A DNA stretch of 41,973 nt from Mariniblastus sp. (GTDB lineage: Bacteria > Planctomycetota > Planctomycetia > Pirellulales > Pirellulaceae), in assembly GCA_023300235.1 (NCBI GenBank), contig JALZWN010000096.1, forward strand, positions 1 through 41,973, read 5' to 3'. The notes beneath the pieces are model-generated. The model was given only the letters and a program-made list of their open reading frames with translations, was not told where the DNA came from and ran no database searches. The stretch's first letter is position 1; every line of letters starts with the position of its first letter. Position numbers and translations under genes: made by a program. Positions 31,689 to 39,618 of this stretch are shown here, piece by piece.

Positions 31689-33211
31689 TGAACCACCCCA
31701 CTTGCATTCAATAACGCTTTAGCTGCCAGCTGAGCAATCTCGGCCGAGTAAACGGTCCAGCAACCGAACACCACCGTCGCTCCAATCACCACATAAGTCG
31801 GGATCAACATCGTCAGCGGTGCTTCTTTCGCAGCTTTGACTTTTTCTGAAGGCTCTGAGAAATAGATGGCTTCAACCACTTTCCAAACGTAAACTACCGC
31901 CAGCAGCGAGCTGATCAACATCAACATTGCCACGGTTAAATTTCCGGCATCCATGGTCGCCGTTAGCAACATCCACTTGCTAACAAACCCGGCCGTCATC
32001 GGCACACCGATCAAACCTAACCCGCCAACGGCCCAAGCAAAGCACGTCATCGGCATCACCGACGCCGCCCCTCGCCAGTCTTCCAATCGCACCGAACCGA
32101 TTCGCAACGCAAAGCAGCCAACAACCATGAACAATCCACCTTTGATGAACGCGTGATTGAACATGTGAACGACGCCCGCAGCGACACCGGCTTCGGTTGC
32201 CAAGCCAATGCCCAACAGCATGTAACCAATTTGAGCCACGCTGGAATAAGCCAATAGGCGTTTGACATTCGTTTGGTAAATCGCAGCGATCGATGCCACA
32301 AAGATCCCGATCAACGCCAACACCACCATCGCTCGATCCAGCGGCAACGTTTCAAACGCAAACTTAGGCGTGTAAATCGTGTACACCATCCGCACAAACG
32401 CGTAGACCGAAACCTTAGTCGACGTCGCTGCGATAAAAGTCGTCACCACCGAAGGTGCGTAGGTGTACGCATTGGGCAACCAAGTGTGCAGCGGGAAGAC
32501 CGCCATCTTGATGAACAGCCCCACCGTCATGAACGCGAACGCGACCAGTTCGGCTCGTTTGGCATCCGAAGCTGCCAATTTTTCGGCGATGTCGGCCATG
32601 TTGAGCGTACCGGTGATTTGGTACAGCAAACCAATCCCCAGTAAAAAGAACGTCGCTCCAATCGTCCCCAAAATCAAATACTGCAACGACGCCAACGGAG
32701 CTCGCCGAGTTTTCCCAAGCGAAATCAACGCGTAGCTCGACAGCGAACTGATCTCCAAAAACACAAACACATTAAACAAGTCACCCGTCACGCACATGCC
32801 CAACAAACCCGTCATACACAACAAGTAAGACGGGTAGAACAAATAATGTTTTGATCGAGGGATCTCGGCCGCAACACTAGGTGGCGAATAAGTCAGCACC
32901 AGCGCACCCAAGGCCGACACGAACAGCATCACAAACGCGTTGAAATGATCGACTCGATATACGATTCCATAAGGCGACGGCCAACCGCCCAGTTGATACT
33001 CAAACGCGCCCGTCGCGAGGACTCGGCCCAGCATCGCCACCGAAATTCCGAACACAACCCACGCCACAATCAACGACAGGATCTGAACCAACTTGCGATT
33101 ACCGATCAAAATCAGCAAAGGAGCCGCAACCAAAGGAATCGCGATTAACAAAACCGGCAAATGTGGCGACTTACTGACGACGTCTAAAAACTGAATCAAT
33201 TGTTCTATCAC
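31685..33211 (-). CDS. mnhD: Mrp/Mnh antiporter subunit D
   Basis: 508 residues with about 14 membrane helices. The segment LGGWPSPYGIVYRVD (about 74-88) and GDLFNVFVFLEISSLSSYALIS (about 143-164) are typical of MrpD, as are FPLHTWLPNAYTYAPSVVTTFIAATSTKV (about 231-259) and GVPMTAGFVSKW near 400. MrpD conducts protons or sodium in the multi-subunit antiporter and is homologous to NuoM/N. It starts with GTG, overlapping the mnhC stop by four bases as GTGA, and is followed by the second D-type subunit with an ATGA overlap. Confidence 0.92.
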   Translation of the reverse strand: MIEQLIQFLDVVSKSPHLPVLLIAIPLVAAPLLILIGNRKLVQILSLIVAWVVFGISVAMLGRVLATGAFEYQLGGWPSPYGIVYRVDHFNAFVMLFVSALGALVLTYSPPSVAAEIPRSKHYLFYPSYLLCMTGLLGMCVTGDLFNVFVFLEISSLSSYALISLGKTRRAPLASLQYLILGTIGATFFLLGIGLLYQITGTLNMADIAEKLAASDAKRAELVAFAFMTVGLFIKMAVFPLHTWLPNAYTYAPSVVTTFIAATSTKVSVYAFVRMVYTIYTPKFAFETLPLDRAMVVLALIGIFVASIAAIYQTNVKRLLAYSSVAQIGYMLLGIGLATEAGVAAGVVHMFNHAFIKGGLFMVVGCFALRIGSVRLEDWRGAASVMPMTCFAWAVGGLGLIGVPMTAGFVSKWMLLTATMDAGNLTVAMLMLISSLLAVVYVWKVVEAIYFSEPSEKVKAAKEAPLTMLIPTYVVIGATVVFGCWTVYSAEIAQLAAKALLNASGVVQ

Positions 33212-33747
33212 TGCAGTTCCTTGTCCAACTCAAGGATCTCGTCTTCCTCGATGGTTCCATAGTCTTCGCGAATCCGAACAATCAGAGCCAAAGCCAGCGC
33301 CGTGGTTGCAATGCCGACCACGATCGCTGTCAGCATCAACACGCTCGGCAGAGGGTTGGAATAAAGAACTTCGGCAACTTCATGAGCATGCTCGGCCCCA
33401 CCGTGGCCTGCTTCTGACAGATCTGCGTGGGCGTGTTTGACCGCATCGTGAAGCTGTTCGCTGGCATGTTCTTCAAAAGAGACCTGAGCTACATGTTCAC
33501 CATGAGCAGAATGATCGCCGTGACTGTCGCCATGGCCGCCTTCTAAAATAGGAGCCGTCACACGTTTGACTGGGTCCGTAAGTTTGCCCATCGTGATGTA
33601 CAGCAAGAAAACCGACGTCTGAAAGATGTTCAGACCGATCACCGTTTTAATCAAGTTGCCGCTGGAGATCACGATATAAAAACCGGTCATCATCAAGCAG
33701 ATCACGATCCAGTAATTAAACAGCCCAAAGAATGTTTCTGGTGTCAT
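33208..33747 (-). CDS. mnhC: Mrp/Mnh antiporter subunit C with His-rich loop
   Basis: 179 residues; typical MnhC/NuoK-like proteins have about 110-125. Three membrane helices match the family: about 10-28, 32-53 (LIKTVIGLNIFQTSVFLLYI) and 132-158 (NPLPSVLMLTAIVVGIATTALALAL). Between helices 2 and 3 is an extra segment of about 55 residues with 12 His (72, 76, 79, 82, 85, 94, 100, 105, 107, 115, 120, 122) and many Asp/Glu/Gly. The composition suggests metal or proton binding at the membrane surface. The gene overlaps neighbours on both sides by four bases. Confidence 0.92.
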   Translation of the reverse strand: MTPETFFGLFNYWIVICLMMTGFYIVISSGNLIKTVIGLNIFQTSVFLLYITMGKLTDPVKRVTAPILEGGHGDSHGDHSAHGEHVAQVSFEEHASEQLHDAVKHAHADLSEAGHGGAEHAHEVAEVLYSNPLPSVLMLTAIVVGIATTALALALIVRIREDYGTIEEDEILELDKELQ

Positions 33748-34181
33748 GCTCGCCGCTCCCGCGCCGAAAACGCATAGTAGATCACGATCATCACCGAAGT
33801 CACGGTAATCCCCACGCCCAGTTCAACCACAAAGATCCCTAAGTGCTGGCCATGCGGTAAAAACCCGGGCAACACGTGATGATCCAAAACGTCATAGTCC
33901 AAAAAGTTGCCACCTAAGGCGATGCAGGTAAAACCAGTTCCCGCGTAGATCACCAACCCGAGAGCGATCAGTTTTTCAACGAACCATTCAGGCGCGACCG
34001 ACTTGGCTGCCGGCAAACCAAACACCAAACCGTACAAAATAATCGCCGACGCGAAAATTACGCCCGCTTGGAATCCACCGCCTGGTCCAAAGTCACCGTG
34101 GAACTGAACATACAATCCGAACAGCAAAATGTACGGGATCATGAACTTGGACACGACTCGAATGATCGGGAAATCGATCAC
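33744..34181 (-). CDS. mnhB: Mrp/Mnh antiporter subunit B
   Basis: 145 residues with four membrane helices. The family core is clear: IPYILLFGLYVQFHGDFGPGGGFQAGVIFASAIILYGL (about 15-52), with the FGPGGGFQAG signature. MnhB is required for assembly of the antiporter. It starts with GTG in a GTGA overlap with the upstream DUF4040 gene and ends in an overlap with mnhC, so translation of the set is coupled. Confidence 0.93.
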   Translation of the reverse strand: MIDFPIIRVVSKFMIPYILLFGLYVQFHGDFGPGGGFQAGVIFASAIILYGLVFGLPAAKSVAPEWFVEKLIALGLVIYAGTGFTCIALGGNFLDYDVLDHHVLPGFLPHGQHLGIFVVELGVGITVTSVMIVIYYAFSARERRA

Positions 34182-34792
34182 GACGTCACCTCACTTTGGC
34201 CGGCGCCGATTTCATCAGACGCTTTGTTTTTACGCAAAATCAACAGCACCGCGATGCCGGCGGTGAAAATCACAGCCGTTTCGCCCAGCGTGTCGTATCC
34301 TCGATAACTAGCCAGCACCGCAGTCACCACGTTCGGCAAACCATGCTCGCCCATTTCGGTTTGCGATTTTTCGATAAACGACGGGGCAGGGTAAGTTTGA
34401 ATCGCCGCATCGGCACTTCCAAACAACGGCATGTCCAGCGTACCGTAGATCAACATCGCTCCGGTACCTATCACTACCAACAACGAACTGATCACTCGTC
34501 TTCGCGGCGGGTCTTTGGTTTCAAAATCCGAGTTTGAAATCGAGCCTCGTTTTCTTGACGACCGCGGCACGAGCGAGAGCGTTGCGAGCATCAAGATCGT
34601 CGAAACCCCCGCCCCAACAGCCGCTTCAGTGAACGCCACATCCGGTGCGTCCAAAATCAACATCCAACTAGCACCCAAGAAGCTATAGATGCCAGTAAAC
34701 ATAACAGCCGCCCATAAGTTGCGGATGACCGCAACGGTAATCGCTGTTGCAAACAGCAGGGCGAGGATCGGGATGACAATGAATTCCATCAT
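34178..34792 (-). CDS. DUF4040/MbhD-MbhE-like antiporter subunit (MnhA C-terminal equivalent)
   Basis: 204 residues with about five membrane helices. The N-terminal half (IPILALLFATAITVAVIRNLWAAVMFTGIYSFLGASWML and APDVAFTEAAVGAGVSTILML) is the DUF4040/MbhD module, which in MrpA is fused behind the NuoL-like part. The C-terminal part, with YDTLGETAVIFTAGIAVLLILRK, resembles MbhE or the MrpA/MrpB border region. Separation of this module is known from Mrp operons of cyanobacteria and other groups and from the Mrp-like parts of membrane-bound hydrogenases. An MM start (ATG ATG) lies 52 bases after mnhG, the only real gap in the operon. Confidence 0.85.
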   Translation of the reverse strand: MMEFIVIPILALLFATAITVAVIRNLWAAVMFTGIYSFLGASWMLILDAPDVAFTEAAVGAGVSTILMLATLSLVPRSSRKRGSISNSDFETKDPPRRRVISSLLVVIGTGAMLIYGTLDMPLFGSADAAIQTYPAPSFIEKSQTEMGEHGLPNVVTAVLASYRGYDTLGETAVIFTAGIAVLLILRKNKASDEIGAGQSEVTS

Positions 34793-34844
34793 GGAAATTT
34801 ATGGCCCGCAAAAGCGGAGTCGAGATTCGTTAAAGGCTAAACAG

Positions 34845-35177
34845 TTATTCTTTTTCGTTTGACATAGGAGCACCCGAATCCAGTTCCGGTTGCATTCCTT
34901 GAGCCAGCGCCGATTTCGCAAGAGCATGACAAGCCGTTGGGCTGGTGATGATCAAAAAGAAAATGATCATGAACAGCTTGGCCGTCACCAAGCTAAAACC
35001 GCCTTGCAACATCAACCCGCCAATGATCAATCCCGCGCCCAGCGTGTCAGTAATCCCACCCGCATGCATCCGCGAGAAAAACTCGGGCAAGCGAATGATG
35101 CCAAAACCACCGATCATCGAAAACACGGCGCCGGAGATCAGCAGCAGCCAAGTCAAAATATCGACCACGATATCCAC
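34845..35177 (-). CDS. mnhG: Mrp/Mnh antiporter subunit G
   Basis: 110 residues with three membrane helices and the family motif FGIIRLPEFFSRMHAGGITDTLGAGLI (about 25-51), followed by KLFMIIFFLIITSPTACHALAKSA. The start is GTG at 35177, whose first base overlaps the mnhF stop (TAGTG). MnhG is one of the three small E-F-G subunits of the antiporter. Confidence 0.94.
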   Translation of the reverse strand: MDIVVDILTWLLLISGAVFSMIGGFGIIRLPEFFSRMHAGGITDTLGAGLIIGGLMLQGGFSLVTAKLFMIIFFLIITSPTACHALAKSALAQGMQPELDSGAPMSNEKE

Positions 35178-35497
35178 TAGCGGCCTCCCGAAGTTGAAGT
35201 TGATTTCGATTGCGAAGCATCTTCAAAATCCGCAAACCCACCGAACTGCGAAAATCGCAGCAGCGCGACCATGCCGATGAAGTTCATCAAGCTGTACAAG
35301 AGTGCCAGATCCAAAAAGTCCGTCCGCTGGATCGTAAAGCAAACCACGCAGATCAACAGCACGGTCTTGGTACCAAACATGTTCAGCGCCAACACTCGAT
35401 CAAACACCGTCGGCCCTGCCATCGCTCGTATCATAGCCAGTGACATCGTGACCAAAATCGCCACCGCTGTCACAATCAACGCGTAGTAAATCCCCAT
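35177..35497 (-). CDS. mnhF: Mrp/Mnh antiporter subunit F
   Basis: 106 residues with three membrane helices: about 5-25, 36-56 (ALNMFGTKTVLLICVVCF) and 62-82 (FLDLALLYSLMNFIGMVALLRF). The RAMAGPTVFDRVLALNMFGTK segment is characteristic of MnhF. The short C-terminus is Ser/Thr-rich. It overlaps the stop of mnhE by one base. Confidence 0.93.
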   Translation of the reverse strand: MGIYYALIVTAVAILVTMSLAMIRAMAGPTVFDRVLALNMFGTKTVLLICVVCFTIQRTDFLDLALLYSLMNFIGMVALLRFSQFGGFADFEDASQSKSTSTSGGR

Positions 35498-35982
35498 CAG
35501 GCTTTCCCCTCCAGCTTGCGAATCTTGCCGGCCATTTCACCAGACAAATCTTCGGCCGCTCCTTCAAAGGAAAGCGCATGAACTTTAATTTTTTCACCAT
35601 CCATACTGACAGCAACCGTACCCGGGGTCAGCGTGATCGAGTTGGCCAGTACAACGTTAGCGATATCGGAATCGTGATCGGCCGTGACTTCGATCATGGT
35701 TCGTTGAAGCGGCATTTTGGGCGACAACACGATTTTGGCCACATCGATATTCGAAACGATGATTTCTTTGATCAAGTAGAACGTGTAAGGAACGATTCGC
35801 CAGCTAAAGTGAAGCGGAACCGATTCGGAGTCACTGATCCGCATCCGAGCACAAACCACAACCGTCAGCAGCAACGAGCAACCGCCCAACGCCAAGATAA
35901 ACGGATTGTCCACGCTATTGCTCCCAGACCAAATCATCCAAGCGGCGGCGAGGTTCAAAATTAAAACCAGCGTGTACTTCAT
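35497..35982 (-). CDS. mnhE: Mrp/Mnh antiporter subunit E
   Basis: 161 residues from the ATG at 35982 (MKYTLVLILNLAAAWM); an upstream GTG at 36018 would add 12 residues without family support. Two membrane helices near the N-terminus are followed by the conserved WRIVPYTFYLIKEIIVSNIDVAKIVLSP and the soluble part ANSITLTPGTVAVSMDGEKIKVHAL, which is diagnostic of MnhE. It is the first gene of the operon. The complex exchanges Na+ or K+ for H+ and supports pH and salt tolerance, which suits a marine organism. Confidence 0.93.
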   Translation of the reverse strand: MKYTLVLILNLAAAWMIWSGSNSVDNPFILALGGCSLLLTVVVCARMRISDSESVPLHFSWRIVPYTFYLIKEIIVSNIDVAKIVLSPKMPLQRTMIEVTADHDSDIANVVLANSITLTPGTVAVSMDGEKIKVHALSFEGAAEDLSGEMAGKIRKLEGKA

Positions 35983-36049
35983 TGAAAACGGGTGACTCTT
36001 AGAGGGAAAGCGAAGCACGAGATTTTAAGGGCGTCGCAGAAATAAAAAA

Positions 36050-36081
36050 AGCCGGCCTCGTCTTAATCGACGAGACCGGCT
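36050..36081 (-). terminator. Strong intrinsic terminator of the PEP-CTERM gene
   Basis: Arms at 36050-36062 and 36069-36081 pair over 13 positions with one mismatch (AGCCGG, one mispair, then CTCGTC) around a six-base loop. On the minus strand the stem runs straight into seven T's. On the plus strand a T6 run follows after four bases, so it may also act in that direction. Confidence 0.85.
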
Positions 36082-36128
36082 CCGTGTTTTTTACATTTCC
36101 CAATTTAGTCTTCTGGACAACTGCGAAA

Positions 36129-37031
36129 CTAGGCACGCTTGCGGCGGCGGAAAGCAACCATTCCGAGGCCCATTGAAGCCATCATCAAAGCTGATGGCTC
36201 AGGAATCGTAGCAGCACCTGAAGTCTGAAATCCAATAACACCAGCATTCGTTTCTGAAGAATTCACAGGACGTTGCTCGTAAACACTTACGGTGCTAAAT
36301 CCTAGATCACCAATGTTAAAGGATTCTCCGTTGCCATCAGATCTAGCAAAAAGATCGGTATCGATAGCACCATTGAATACATCTGGGAATGTGGTTGAGT
36401 TATTCGATGCCGAGTTGGCAACTCCGCCTTGGCCTTGATCAAAAGTGAAATCGCCAACGAGCGTTCGATCGCCATCCCCAATGGCGACTTCGCTCAATCC
36501 AAAACCGGAAATAATCTGATTGCTTTGAATACTGTCGTTGTTGTCGCCATTAAAATCGAACCCAACGATGCTCACTAGTGAGCCTTGATTGCCTACGCCC
36601 ACACCTGACGTTGACAATTCTAAGTCGTACAGCAAGTTGTGAGACACATTTGTATTGGTAGCACTAGTTGCGTCCACAAGACGGAAGTTAGCAGTCGCAG
36701 AAACCGTAACACCAGAATTCCCAATACTAACTGGATCGAAAACGTAGCTACCTAAGCTTGAGTTAGCACCGCTAGACGCAGTACCGGTTGTTAGCTGGGC
36801 GAACTGAGTGTTGGTAGTACCAAAGACGGCGCCTGCAGTTCGGTAACCAACATAGATTGCCAAATCGTCCAAAGCTTCATCACCATTGACAAGGAAGCTG
36901 CTTCCACCCATCGAACCAGTTGGATCAAAAGTGAACGAGCCATTGTTCTGGGCTGTCAAAGCAAGCTCTGCATTGGCGGAGCCACCAAAAGCAGCCACGA
37001 GCATGGCTGCGGAAAGGAGTATTTTTTTCAT
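36129..37031 (-). CDS. PEP-CTERM sorting-signal exported protein
   Basis: 300 residues. A signal peptide (MKKILLSAAMLVAAFGGSANA) opens the protein, and the C-terminus has the complete PEP-CTERM tripartite signal: IPEPSALMM, a hydrophobic helix (ASMGLGMVAF) and RRRKRA. The body is Ser/Thr/Asn/Gly-rich and beta-rich, low in Cys and Lys, as in many PEP-CTERM proteins. Such proteins are processed by exosortase and are usually co-regulated with exopolysaccharide genes. No exosortase gene lies in the window. It stands alone, with its own terminator, next to the Mrp operon. Confidence 0.9.
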   Translation of the reverse strand: MKKILLSAAMLVAAFGGSANAELALTAQNNGSFTFDPTGSMGGSSFLVNGDEALDDLAIYVGYRTAGAVFGTTNTQFAQLTTGTASSGANSSLGSYVFDPVSIGNSGVTVSATANFRLVDATSATNTNVSHNLLYDLELSTSGVGVGNQGSLVSIVGFDFNGDNNDSIQSNQIISGFGLSEVAIGDGDRTLVGDFTFDQGQGGVANSASNNSTTFPDVFNGAIDTDLFARSDGNGESFNIGDLGFSTVSVYEQRPVNSSETNAGVIGFQTSGAATIPEPSALMMASMGLGMVAFRRRKRA

Positions 37032-37199
37032 AGAAGTGTTATCATCAAAATTGGGAGAGGGTCTACACTGGCCGAGAGTATAACGATCAACACAAACCGG
37101 AAAAAGGGCAGTATACTAAAAATCCGCAGTTGCTAGCGAATAGGTGGTTTGCGAGCCAAACACATCCCCCGCAAAGCCCCACGATCTCCCACTTTAACG

Positions 37200-37718
37200 C
37201 TAATCCTCGCCCTGGAGCGTTTTGCTGAGGATATTGGTCAGCCGAAAGCTGTTTTGCATGATCTTGGTCTCCCCCACCGAAACGGTGGCTGAAAAGTCGA
37301 ACATGGCCCCGACTTGCTCATTTAGCTCCACCACGATCTTCAGCGAGTCGCCTGGACGAGCAAAGCCGCGGTACCTTGCCCGATTCACCTTGACCAACAC
37401 CCCCAACGCCCACGTATTAAACAACGGGTCGTGAGTATTGAACTCCTCCATAGGATTGTATTTCGCTGCGATTAGGATCCCGGCCGTTTGCGTCGACATT
37501 TCCTGCATCATGGAACCCGGCAAAATCGGAGCGCCAGGAAAGTGCCCCGTAATAAAGAACTCGTCGCCTTTGATTGACGCCTCGGTGATGATCTTTCGGT
37601 CGCTGAGTTCGACGATGTTTTTCACCAACAAATATGGCGATCGATGGTGCAGGTAATCTTCAATCGAGTCAAAACTGTGTTGGTAGTACTTCATAAAATT
37701 AGTCTCAATAGATTCCAT
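37200..37718 (-). CDS. FabZ-like 3-hydroxyacyl-ACP dehydratase
   Basis: 172 residues from the ATG at 37718. An ATG at 37694 and a GTG at 37748 are also possible, and none has a clear ribosome site. The hot-dog fold shows the FabZ pattern: HRSPYLLVKNIVEL, then GHFPGAPILPGSMMQEMSTQTAG with catalytic His59 and Glu73. The protein is longer than E. coli FabZ (151) owing to an extra segment after the central helix with NPMEEFNTHDPLFNTW. It may act in general fatty-acid synthesis or in a special lipid pathway together with variant ketosynthases such as that at 230-1549; those genes are not adjacent. Confidence 0.85.
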   Translation of the reverse strand: MESIETNFMKYYQHSFDSIEDYLHHRSPYLLVKNIVELSDRKIITEASIKGDEFFITGHFPGAPILPGSMMQEMSTQTAGILIAAKYNPMEEFNTHDPLFNTWALGVLVKVNRARYRGFARPGDSLKIVVELNEQVGAMFDFSATVSVGETKIMQNSFRLTNILSKTLQGED

Positions 37719-37898
37719 AGGACGTCTGCACAAGCGATTAAGCGACACGTTTTGATCGCGACTTCAAATTTACCTCGAAACCAAAATTTGCTCGACCACT
37801 AACTGCGACTAATTTGCAAACATCACTCGCCCCGGCGGAAACTCGCCGCGATAGCAACGAAACCGATCGTCCACGCGAAATAAATGCCGTCGCCGATT

Positions 37899-38453
37899 CT
37901 AGTCCGCAAACGGATCAACGACCTTCTTCGGCCCCGCATCGACGGGGCTTTGATCAACCGACTTCAATGCCCCGCGGACAATCCATGGCGACGCGACCAT
38001 TCCCACCAACGAGATCACCAACCAGAAAATGGCTTGGATGGATTTCAATTCACCATGAAACCAATTGATGGTTGCGATACCAAAATAAAAAGACCCCAGG
38101 TACATCGTCGGGATCAACACCATCGAAACCAAAGCTCGCCAGCGGAACGAAACAATTCCAGCTTGAGAAACCGTTTTGATGGTCGTGAACCAAATCGCAA
38201 CAACAGCCCCCAGACAGACTGTCACCAACCAGACCAACGTCTGCCGGTCTAATTCAAAGACTAACAGCCTAAATGGCATTTGCACCAAAAGCATCAAGCT
38301 AAAAAAATCTACGATCATAAACCGCCACCGCTGGCCAACCTGAGATCCCTTTCGCAACTTCGCGGCAGCATCGAGCTTTGTCAAAACAAAGCCGGCGTAA
38401 ATAAACGGGCCAAACAAAACAACAAGCCCGGCAACGATTAAAAGCGTTTCCAT
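37899..38453 (-). CDS. Four-TM membrane protein, unknown function
   Basis: 184 residues from the ATG at 38453; the frame continues 21 codons upstream, but those residues are Cys/Arg-rich and unlike an N-terminus. About four to five membrane helices are visible: METLLIVAGLVVLFGPFIYAGFVL, FMIVDFFSLMLLVQMPFRLLVF, LVWLVTVCLGAVVAIWF, LVSMVLIPTMYLGSFYFGI and AIFWLVISLVGMVASPWIV. The short C-terminal tail ends DPFAD. I do not recognise a family. No operon partner is evident. Confidence 0.65.
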   Translation of the reverse strand: METLLIVAGLVVLFGPFIYAGFVLTKLDAAAKLRKGSQVGQRWRFMIVDFFSLMLLVQMPFRLLVFELDRQTLVWLVTVCLGAVVAIWFTTIKTVSQAGIVSFRWRALVSMVLIPTMYLGSFYFGIATINWFHGELKSIQAIFWLVISLVGMVASPWIVRGALKSVDQSPVDAGPKKVVDPFAD

Positions 38454-38917
38454 CAACTTCGAACCTCTCTCGAAACATAACCAAGCAAGACAGCCACGAC
38501 ACGCACCAAACAGCAAACCCCCAAAATCGCCAATCGAGCCCCGAAGGCAGCGAGATTCATATTATCCAGCATACAACCCGCTGCACCTGAGTTTTAGTTC
38601 ACATAACAATACTGGCAAAAAAAACACTAACCGGTCTTGACTCAAATTTTGATATGGAACAAATTCAATGCATCACGCCAAAAGACTTGGCCTCGCGTTG
38701 CGTGCTTCCGAGTGACATTCGCCGTCACTGCAAACAACTCAACGCGAAAAACTTGATAAGTCTTGTCGTTGGCAAGAAGCTAACGCGTGCTTGTCCTTGA
38801 TTGTCACTTACCTATCTCAATGTCATTTACTTTTGAGAACCGTTGGGTATCGCGACTTTGACTCGTGTTTGTCAAAGCCGATCACCAAAGGTTTTCTACT
38901 TCAAGGGAGCCGCTACC
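38454..38917. other. Intergenic region before csrA, with one possible small ORF
   Basis: Apart from a 48-codon frame (38654-38800, listed separately) this 464-base stretch has one inverted repeat, CTTTGAC/GTCAAAG at 38856-38877, about 40 bases before the csrA start. I could not place a convincing promoter. Confidence 0.4.
38654..38800 (+). CDS. Possible small ORF, 48 residues
   Basis: ATG at 38654 and TGA at 38798-38800 give a 48-residue peptide (MEQIQCITPKDLASRC at the start), basic and with three Cys. It has a helical pattern with SDIRRHCKQL that could be the remnant of a DNA-binding domain. There is no Shine-Dalgarno sequence, and no family is recognised. It could be chance or a gene remnant. 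Confidence 0.22.
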   Translation: MEQIQCITPKDLASRCVLPSDIRRHCKQLNAKNLISLVVGKKLTRACP

Positions 38918-39400
38918 ATGCTGGTTTTATCACGCCGCGCGAATGAAGAAATCGTTTTCCCATCGCTGGACATCACCGTCAGTATCACACACTGCACGAG
39001 TAAATCAGTTCGGCTGGGCATCGATGCACCTCGCCACATTCGTATCGTTCGCGGGGAACTGAAACCGCTCGATCAAACTTTGGACCAGACTCGTTCGTCC
39101 AAATCGCAACCGTTGCTGGCAACCGACTTTCTCACCGACGAATCCAACAACGATCAACCTAGCGTTGAAGATATCCAAAACCAAATCGATACGATCAAGC
39201 TGGCAGTCCAACTGGCACAAACTCAACTCGACCACCAACGCGAACAACGGTGCCAAGACGCATTAACGTACGCTCAAGAAGCAATCGCCAAATTGGAATC
39301 CTCACTCGCGACTGCTCCCAACCAAAGCCAATGGCTGCAAACTGATTTCGCTACCGAAGCGGTCCACGAAGTGCGCAGCGGATACCACGTTGGGACTTAG
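38918..39400 (+). CDS. csrA: CsrA-family RNA-binding regulator with long coiled-coil tail
   Basis: 160 residues from the ATG at 38918, with AAGGGAG (38903-38909) as ribosome site. The first 50 residues are a CsrA domain: MLVLSRRANEEI with Leu4, Arg6 and Arg7, then VRLGIDAPRHIRIVRGEL (31-48) with Arg45 at the RNA-binding position. Most CsrA proteins end at 60-75 residues; here about 110 more follow. These are a polar linker, then a probable coiled coil (about 95-145, with VEDIQNQIDTIKLAVQLAQTQL). CsrA binds GGA motifs in mRNA leaders and represses or stabilises them. The tail could add oligomerisation or partner binding. It is transcribed alone. Confidence 0.88.
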   Translation: MLVLSRRANEEIVFPSLDITVSITHCTSKSVRLGIDAPRHIRIVRGELKPLDQTLDQTRSSKSQPLLATDFLTDESNNDQPSVEDIQNQIDTIKLAVQLAQTQLDHQREQRCQDALTYAQEAIAKLESSLATAPNQSQWLQTDFATEAVHEVRSGYHVGT

Positions 39401-39410
39401 GTCGACTTAA

Positions 39411-39461
39411 TGCTTATCCCAATGCCAAAGCTTATCCCAATGCGGATGCCGATCCCAATGC
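39411..39461. repeat. Short tandem repeat after csrA
   Basis: Directly downstream of the csrA stop the motif ATCCCAATGC recurs three times (near 39416, 39434 and 39452) with an 18-base period. The two full units differ at about five positions. No coding role is apparent. Confidence 0.6.
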
Positions 39462-39577
39462 TTCGCGACAAAACAAAAATTGGGTCGCTTAAAATGGTGG
39501 TGGGATACGCCCGGAAAACTTGGGTAAGCTCAGACAAGCCTTTAGCCTGACGATCGAGCTTTGACGTGTTTGCAAGC

Positions 39578-39604
39578 GTCGCCTTTTACCGAGTGAAAGG
39601 CGAC
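39578..39604. terminator. Hairpin between convergent csrA and pepT
   Basis: GTCGCCTTT (39578-39586) and AAAGGCGAC (39596-39604) form a perfect 9-bp stem with a nine-base loop, 14 bases from the pepT stop. It sits between two convergent genes and may end transcription from both sides. No long T-tract is present. Confidence 0.5.
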
Positions 39605-39618
39605 ATTGGCAGCAAGGT

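Noticed and set aside
37814..38252. Overlapping plus-strand frames of 84 and 122 codons
   Set aside because: They are opposite a four-TM protein gene and consist of Arg/Pro/Asn/Gln-rich sequence typical of antisense to membrane proteins.
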